The notes under the pieces were generated by a model. The model was given only the letters and a program-made list of their open reading frames with translations. It made no database searches and was not told the DNA's origin. A DNA stretch of 64,000 nt from Astragalus membranaceus (Eukaryota; Streptophyta; Magnoliopsida; Fabales; Fabaceae): positions 58,539,087 to 58,603,086 of the forward strand of contig CM076849.1 of NCBI GenBank assembly GCA_039519185.1, in the 5' to 3' direction. Shown here one piece after another: positions 58,079 to 64,000 of this stretch (position 1 is the first letter of the stretch; each line of letters begins with the position of its first letter). The translations under genes were made by a program, and so were the position numbers.

Positions 58079-58455
58079 TGTAACGAGTCCCACATCGGGT
58101 GGACCAAGCCCGGTATGAGAGCTTATAAAGGTTGGGTAATCCTCCACTTATAGTCATGGTTTTAGGTGGAGTTAGGCTTAACTGGCGTGAGTCCGTTACA
58201 TTGGTGTTTTCATTGAGAGGCTGACGGCTCTCGGACACGGAGGGTTCTGACCGGCGGCGTAACCCGTCGAGTAAAGTGCCATCGAGTGAAGTTCCGTGGG
58301 CCACCGAGGACATTGGCCTCGAAGGAGGGTGCTATGTAATGAGTCCCACATCGGGTAGACCAAGCCCGGTGTGAGAGCTTATAAAGGTTGGGTAATCCTC
58401 CACTTATAGCCATGGTTTTAGGTGGAGTTAGGCTTAACTGGCGTGAGTCAGTTAA
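58079..58455 (+). mobile_element. TRIM element 2 (377 bp)
   Basis: LTRs of about 121 bp (58079-58200 and 58335-58455) begin TGTAACGAGTCCCACATCGG and TGTAATGAGTCC. The first LTR ends GTTACA. A candidate primer site TTGGTGTTTTCATTGAGAG follows the 5' LTR and a purine-rich GGAGGGTGCTA precedes the 3' LTR. A 5-bp duplication TGCAA flanks it (58074-58078 and 58456-58460). The paralogous copy at 59400-59650 lacks the insertion, giving an empty-site comparison. No coding capacity. Confidence 0.85.
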
Positions 58456-58460
58456 TGCAA

Positions 58461-58690
58461 TATACATGGATTTATTAACTCTATTATAAACCAAAAAAGG
58501 AGGTTTCTTGCGTGGCAATAAATTACTAGCCAGAGCCAGTCAGACATGAATTTGAAATGTCATTGGACAAAGATTCCTGAGACATGACGCATCTAATTAA
58601 ATTAAATAGCAACTCATATAAAATATTATTGATAAGGTTATAAATATTTCTTCTCATAGATTCAGTTTGATTGTAGAAACCCTAATTCAG
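58461..58690. repeat. Local repeat family, copy A (right part)
   Basis: Continues the unit interrupted by TRIM 2: ATACATGGATTTATT, ACAATAAATTACTAGCCA-like and AGACATGACGCATCTAATTA match 59430-59640. Confidence 0.8.
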
Positions 58691-58789
58691 CAAAATAGAG
58701 GCGACGCACACAGAGCCTCACAACTCAGATCTCGCTAACTTCAGTAAATGAGCATTTAGGTTAAAGTTAGATAGTTCAAGTTAGATTCA

Positions 58790-58950
58790 GTAAATGGGGC
58801 GTCTATTCAGTGGCTCTCTTGTCTCCAAGGTTTATGTATTTATGTGGGAGTTTGTTACAAAATTCATTAGCTATTTGGCATGTTATGTAGGCATGTCGGG
58901 CCCGTCATTCGATTGTTACGCAAAGTTCCACCTTGGAGGAAGATAGTTCA
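58790..58950. repeat. Local repeat family, copy B (partial)
   Basis: Contains TATTCAGTGGCTCTCTTGTC, TATTTATGTGGGAGTTTGTT and GCAAAGTTCCACCTTGGA, matching copies A and C, then diverges. Confidence 0.75.
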
Positions 58951-58976
58951 AGTTAGATTAAATAATGGGGCTTCTA

Positions 58977-59228
58977 CATAACAATACCCCCACACATTTT
59001 TTCCATTCCGGATTTATGCTTTTTGACATAAATCCGGAATATATTTTTTTTTATTTCCGCCAGATTTATGTTTTTTGACATAATAAATCCAGAACTAAAA
59101 AATAACATACCAGATTTATGTCAAAAAAAACATAAATCTTTAATAGCGCTTATTTGAGTAAGCGCTATTAAAGGGTTAAAGATAAATGGGATTAAAATGA
59201 AATGTGGGGGGGGGGGGGGGGGTATGTG
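58977..59228. mobile_element. Candidate small TIR element with hairpin words
   Basis: The left end ACAATACCCCCACACATTTT is mirrored by AAAATGAAATGTGGGGG...GTATGTGG on the right. Inside are two strong hairpins: ATTCCGGATTTATG with its complement (59005-59018 and 59027-59040), and TTTAATAGCGCTTA with its complement (59139-59152 and 59159-59172). A further pair of TTTATGT/ACATAAA words lies between. The target duplication is unresolved. Confidence 0.45.
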
Positions 59229-59275
59229 GCCCAAGTGGCGGGGTATGAAAATCATGTGGCTAATGTATTTATAAT

Positions 59276-59650
59276 GTATTTATGTGGGAGTTTGTTACTG
59301 AATTCATTGGTTGTTTGGCCTGTTAATACAGGCCCGTTGAGCCCGTCGCTCGATTATTACACAAAGTTCCACTTGGGCAACAAAAAAGCCACACTCATGA
59401 AACAAGCCCATACAGCCAACGGTATTAGGAAAATACGTGGATTTATTAGCTTTATTATGAACCAAACAAGACCGTCGGACACATGACAATAAATTACTAG
59501 CCAAAGCTCGTCGGACATGAATTAATTTGAAATGTTATTGGAGGAAGATTCTGAGACATGACGTATCTAATTAAATTAAATCATATAAAATATTATTGAT
59601 AAGGTTATAAATATTTCTCCTCATAGATTCACTTTGATTGTAAATTCTCA
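59276..59650. repeat. Local repeat family, copy C (lacks the TRIM insertion)
   Basis: Parallel to copy A from TATTTATGTGGGAGTTTGTT through TTATAAATATTTCTCCTCAT. The site corresponding to TRIM 2 reads straight through (AAATACGTGGATTTATTAGC). Confidence 0.8.
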
Positions 59651-59820
59651 ATACTTTGACAGTGCAGAAAGAGGCAACTAGATTAAACTTTTGTCATATG
59701 TTTCTTGCGATTCATATTTTGATATTTTATATTTTTTTTTATTCTTAATTATCTAGATGTCAAACTAACCAAAATTGATTTTGTGATTCTTGGATGGATT
59801 TGGCATAGGGTTTGGAAAAA

Positions 59821-61142
59821 ATGGGAGACAATGATAATCCCTTAAAGATGGGAAACTGCGACAATAATTCTCAATGCTTCGACATCCGAGGTACATAGTT
59901 CTTTAGCCCTTCTTATGATCAATTTATACGATTTTAATCAGCTTGGAATTAATTTGTTGATTTTTTGCTTCTTCTACGATTTTAATTAGCTTGGAATTAA
60001 TTTGTGGATTTTTTGTTTCTTCTTATTTTACAATTTTCATTTATTGATATGATTCTTGTGTGGGGTTAAATCGTGAATATGTGTGAAAGAAAAAAAAGTC
60101 ATTTGGTTTCAGAGAGGTGGTTAACTACGGTCAAAGTGGTGGTTGACGGTTGTTGAAGTGGTGGTTGGTGGTGGTTGATGGTGGTGGTCAAAGTGGTGGT
60201 TGAGAGTGGCCGTCGATAGTGGTCAAGGTGGTGGTCGGTGGTGGTGAGGGTGGCAGTTGGTTGTGGTCAGATATATTGATGATTAGAGATGGATGAAACA
60301 AAAACAAAAACAAATTATAAAACCTACTTTTTTTTGTTTATGAGTTTTGATGGATAACTGTTTTGAAATTAAGAAAAAACCAACTCAACTCCATCTTACT
60401 CAAACATGTTTTGGTTTTGAAAACGACTTTTAAAACCAAACACCAAAAACTCAACCACCACAAACGGACCCTAAATTTTTATTTTTTTAGATTGCTGCAA
60501 TTTTTTTTCTGCTGATTTGGCAATTTTTATTTACCATTTATAATTATGAACTTCTTTTGTTTTTGGAACAACATCCCATGAAAATAATTCAGTTAGAAAA
60601 AATTATTATAAACTTTCATAAACATTTTATTTTTTCTATTGTGAGAAGATTGAATAGGAGATGAAAAATATAAATCTTATGTTACCTAGTGATCATATTA
60701 TAAAGATTTAAACAATATTTGATTTCAACTACATTTTTATCCAAATAACACAAATTTTATATTCTTTTATCTAATTACATTTTTTATCTTTTTCATTTTA
60801 TCCAAATAACACAAATTTTATATATTTTTATATTTTAATTCTTTCATAATAAATATTATTTTGCCCGGCCCCTTAGTAATCTAGTAAAAAGTATGTGTTA
60901 TTGGACTGAAAAATCACTAATCTAGTAAAAAGTATGTGTGATAATGTGTAGTTAATTACTACATTGTATTGAACCCCGGTTGAATTTTTTTTTTCTCAAT
61001 TGGTTATTATTTATCATTGTAATTTTTAACCTTGATTTCTTGTATTATTGAAGGTGGCGCTTCTTCCACTGAAGTTGTTTATATCATTGCTCTGATCACT
61101 AATGGAAACAATGAAGCTCAGCCTAAGACAAGGCACATATAA
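59821..61142 (+). CDS. Small spliced gene candidate (about 52 aa), unrecognised
   Basis: The ATG at 59821 opens a 70-nt exon (MGDNDNPLKMGNCDNNSQCF, then DIR) ending at CGAG|GTACAT. An acceptor TTGAAG at 61048-61053 continues in the correct phase as GASSTEVVYIIALITNGNNE, then AQPKTRHI and a TAA at 61140-61142, directly before a GTAAGT. The matched phase across a 1.16 kb intron is the support. A further open piece at 61594-61749 (NPKQGKDGYMQKALKLVGRY, then a Cys end) may be a third exon if the stop is a mutation. No family recognised. The intron holds a 48-bp tandem duplication (59928-60023) and GGTGGTTG repeats (60115-60260). Confidence 0.35.
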
Positions 61143-62005
61143 GTAAGTGAAATTGCATATGTTTTTAATGAAAACTAAATACTATATATTTAAGCGTTAA
61201 ATATGCATGTGGTCTAATAAAATTTGAGTTTTTGTTTTTAGTTCCTCAAAACATTTTCAACTACTTTTAATAACACTTCACGATTTTTAATAGCACTTTT
61301 TTGTTCTTTTATAAGCGCTGTTAAAAGTCATGAATCACTATTAAAAGTCATGAGAGACTAAAATTGTTGAAAAAAAATAAAATGTATGGACTAAAAGTAA
61401 ATGAAATTTTTTTGAGAGACTAAAACCAAAAAACCCAAATTTTAGAGTGACCAAAAAACCATCTAACCCTAAATTCAATAACTGAATGTTTTTTTGGGAA
61501 CACTAATTGAATGTTTTACATTTAAATTTCCAGCTTTTGTTTAATATATTAAAATTATATGTAAGGAATCTTATATATATTTTGGATGCTTTCTTTATAC
61601 AGAATAGAAAAGGAAATCCAGAAAACAATCCTAAGCAAGGGAAGGATGGTTATATGCAGAAGGCTTTAAAATTAGTAGGCCGTTATATGCAGAAGGAATA
61701 TAAAGGAGCTATCATTTGTGAAAGATTAATTTCTACCATGCCATGCTGAGGATGTACGAAGTATGTGTTCTTTTTTTTTTTCATCGATGTGTTTTTTATT
61801 ATGTCTGCACACAGTGGAAAATCTTGAGTTTGAACTTGGATAGCCACAAACAATATCCAATCTAACAACATTAACTTTTTCAATTGTGTTAGGCCTTACG
61901 AATTGTATGTGCTTTATTCTATATAATTGCTCAATTGTGACACATGCACTAATTAACGTACATTTTCTTTTATGCTTATTCACAGTTAAATTACAAATCA
62001 CTTCT

Positions 62006-63690
62006 TTTTTTTAAGCCACAATTAAATGTTTTTATTAATAAAATAAAGAGAAGACATGAGAACACAAGTGGGGACTAGACCAAAACCCTTGGCAATGAAA
62101 ACAATAATAGAGAGCCCAACAAAGGCCCCTAAAATAAACAACCAAAGAGTTCTAATAAAAGATATTCCAAGGCGACCAGGACAGCCCAAGAAAGAGCAGG
62201 GCAACACCAGAATAGCCCCCACAACCTCCACCCACTGCCTACTGCGCACACATCCAAACCACCACAGCCATAATCACCTCACTATCCTCACATTAAGCGC
62301 ACTCCCAAAGATCGAGGTTAGAGATGGAGGCCAAGAGACGATTGGGAAGGGCTCAGAAGCTGAAGGCAAAGGTAGGAGCCCAGCGAAGAGAACTGCTAAC
62401 TGTAATCAAGGGACCCAAACTCCGAAGCAGGGCAGCACCTGCATGCCCCCACACACCACCACCCACCGCCAATTGAGAGCCACACCACAACACCCAGCAT
62501 CACCTCACTATCCTCACATTAAGCTCACTCCAACTGATCGAGGTTAGAGGTGGAGGCCAGGAGAGGGGAAGGGCTCTGGAGCTGAAGGCAGAGGGGAGGA
62601 GCCCGTCAGAAAGAACCGCAAACAGCAGTCAGGGCACCCACCGAATCAGCACACCCCTGTCTTCCGGCGTCGAAACACTAGCCACCACCGCGAAGCCGTG
62701 TCACCGGCCAACACCGCGACACAACCGAGCTTGACCGAGGTTGTCGATCACCAGCCACCACCGCGGTGTTGTGCCACAGGCCAACACCGTGACACAACCA
62801 AGCATGACGCTACTCAGTGACATTCAGCTAGTGCCAGCGACGAAAGACGAAAAAGCGGCCTCGGAGGCGGATGCTGCCGTGATCGCGGATCCAAGAGCGA
62901 TCCACCAGCCACCATCCCGCTCAAATCATCAAACCACCGTGAAACAGAAGCACACCACGTACCTCCTAAAACGGGTAGATCCACCAAAAAGCAGATCCAA
63001 ACCAGCAGCGCCACGGGGCAGAGACAATGAACGGCACAGAGGAAGCAAGATCACTTTGCGACCCACGAAAAGAACAACAAAACGCTGAGACCCAGATCAT
63101 CAAACGCAGAACCAATCGCACAACCTAGATTCCGAAAATCGCAAACGCAAATCCGGTCAACAACCATCGCTGGACAGTCGCACAAAACCCAGCACCGAAT
63201 CAACAACCATCGCGGAACCAAACCACCAGATTCCGAAAATCGAACGCAAATCCGAATCAACCACCAGTGCTGGACAATCGCACAGAAAGCATAGACGGGG
63301 ACTCAGACTGTAAGGGGGAAGAAGCCCACCGCGGCGGCGGTCGCGCTCTCGCCTCTTCTTCGGCTTTGAAATAGTCATCGCTAGACAGTCGAAGAACCGA
63401 ATCAACAACCATCGCAGAACCAAACCTAGATTCCGAAAATCGAACGCCAATCCGAACCCAGAACCGAATCGCAGAACCAAACCCAGATTCCGAAAATCGA
63501 ACGCAAATCCGACTCAACCACCATCGCTGGACGCACGAATCAAATCGCAGGCGGTCGCACTCTCGATGGAGAAAGCAGCGACGGAGACTCAGATTGGAAG
63601 GGGGAAGAAGCCCACGGGGGAGCCCCCCCCCCCAACAACGGCAGCGGCGGTAGGTCGCCCCTAAGGAAGATTACCTACTAATTAGTTGTC
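62006..63690 (-). mobile_element. LINE-like non-LTR insertion without ORF (about 1.69 kb)
   Basis: The 10-bp duplication AATCACTTCT flanks it exactly (61996-62005 and 63691-63700). On the minus strand it starts with a G-rich head (run of G near 63635), contains subrepeats such as TCGGATTTGCGTTCGATTTT (about 63110-63510), and ends in an A-rich 3' tail (T run at 62006-62012 on the plus strand). The 3' part has the CTAGACCAAAAC-type motif shared with the LINE tails near 1.5 and 2.6 kb. It is GC-rich with two long internal direct repeats (about 62180-62400 and 62420-62620). No endonuclease or reverse transcriptase frame is present, so it is a deletion derivative or a large non-autonomous retroposon. 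Confidence 0.8.
62180..62620. repeat. Two direct repeats of about 220 bp inside the LINE-like element
   Basis: Both contain CACCTCACTATCCTCACATT followed by AAG(C)GCACTCC, GATCGAGGTTAGAG(A/G)TGGAGGCCA and GGGAAGGGCTC...GAGCC. They diverge by about 10-15% by eye. Confidence 0.75.
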
Positions 63691-63700
63691 AATCACTTCT

Positions 63701-64000
63701 GATATTATTATATTTTTTGGAATTAATAGAAGTTGTCGATCCCATTCTAGTGTCAAGGGGAAAGGATCTCGATAACTTTTAAAGTTGCTCTTTAACGTAA
63801 ATAAAGTATGATTTTTTATAATTTAATTGATATAAAATTTTGCTATTGCACTTACAAAACTATTACCGTAAAATGATGATTTTGTTAAAAACCCATTATT
63901 AATCACGTTGTCCATTAACAATTATTTGGATATTCAGATTTATTACCCAGATTTAAGGACGGAGTATTTGTATGAGGAGGAGGTTTTAAGCAGTTTGGTA
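63701..64000. other. AT-rich flanking DNA, no gene seen
   Basis: No coding or repeat signal recognised to the window end. Confidence 0.4.

Noticed and set aside
60290..60480. MITE ending in CAAACGGACCCTAAA
   Set aside because: No matching inverted end or target duplication was found on the left.
61210..61460. Inverted-repeat element with TTTAGTCTCTC-like ends
   Set aside because: The ends pair only weakly and no duplication was found.

Overview
This is nuclear DNA of a flowering plant, most likely a dicot and probably a papilionoid legume. The assignment is an inference from base composition, the kinds of Ty1/copia, Ty3/gypsy, MULE, hAT, CACTA, TRIM and SINE elements present, a GRF zinc-finger gene fragment, and introns with GT/AG borders. 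There is no operon structure, and no rRNA gene, tRNA gene or CRISPR array was seen. Almost all readable coding sequence belongs to broken transposable elements. Many open frames are simple-sequence or subterminal-repeat artefacts and are left out.

Layout. 1-3.2 kb: AT-rich DNA with a tandem duplication of about 1 kb carrying LINE tails. 3.2-6.8 kb: two Stowaway MITEs, a long-TIR element of about 1.46 kb, and a truncated hAT. 6.8-11.4 kb: remains of a Tat-type Ty3/gypsy element (gag fragment and LTR-like block on the minus strand, PF04195-type reading frame on the plus strand) and a tandem array of about 130 bp units. 12-14 kb: a two-exon reading-frame fragment, then a SINE split by an hAT element. 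14-29 kb: candidate exons of an unidentified host gene, interrupted by a TRIM-copia composite and by a second copia element, plus a small 9-bp-TSD element. 29.7-33 kb: a related 9-bp-TSD element, a SINE, a tandem array of about 340 bp units and a Stowaway MITE. 33.4-34.4 kb: a GRF zinc-finger pseudogene split by an hAT element. 34.8-39.3 kb: a MULE transposase pseudogene on the minus strand, split by a solo LTR. 40.8-49.7 kb: two more solo LTRs, one holding a 2.75 kb hAT element. 50.5-54.3 kb: a long-TIR MULE holding a fourth solo LTR. 54.8-57.6 kb: a 9-bp-TSD MULE and a CACTA element holding a SINE. 57.7-64 kb: a three-copy local repeat family, a TRIM, a small spliced gene candidate and an ORF-less LINE-like insertion.

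Many insertions can be proved from exact target-site duplications: 5 bp for LTR elements, 8 bp for hAT, 9 bp for MULE-like elements, 10-17 bp for SINE and LINE. The nesting gives relative dates. The four large LTRs (about 2.3-3.0 kb) all lack internal domains, so LTR-LTR recombination has removed much retrotransposon DNA here.

The two observations I rate highest are these. First, a TRIM and a copia element lie side by side and share one outer TSD (TTATC), as if integrated as one unit into an exon. Second, elements of unrelated classes each carry an array of short near-palindromic words, with a different word in each element.
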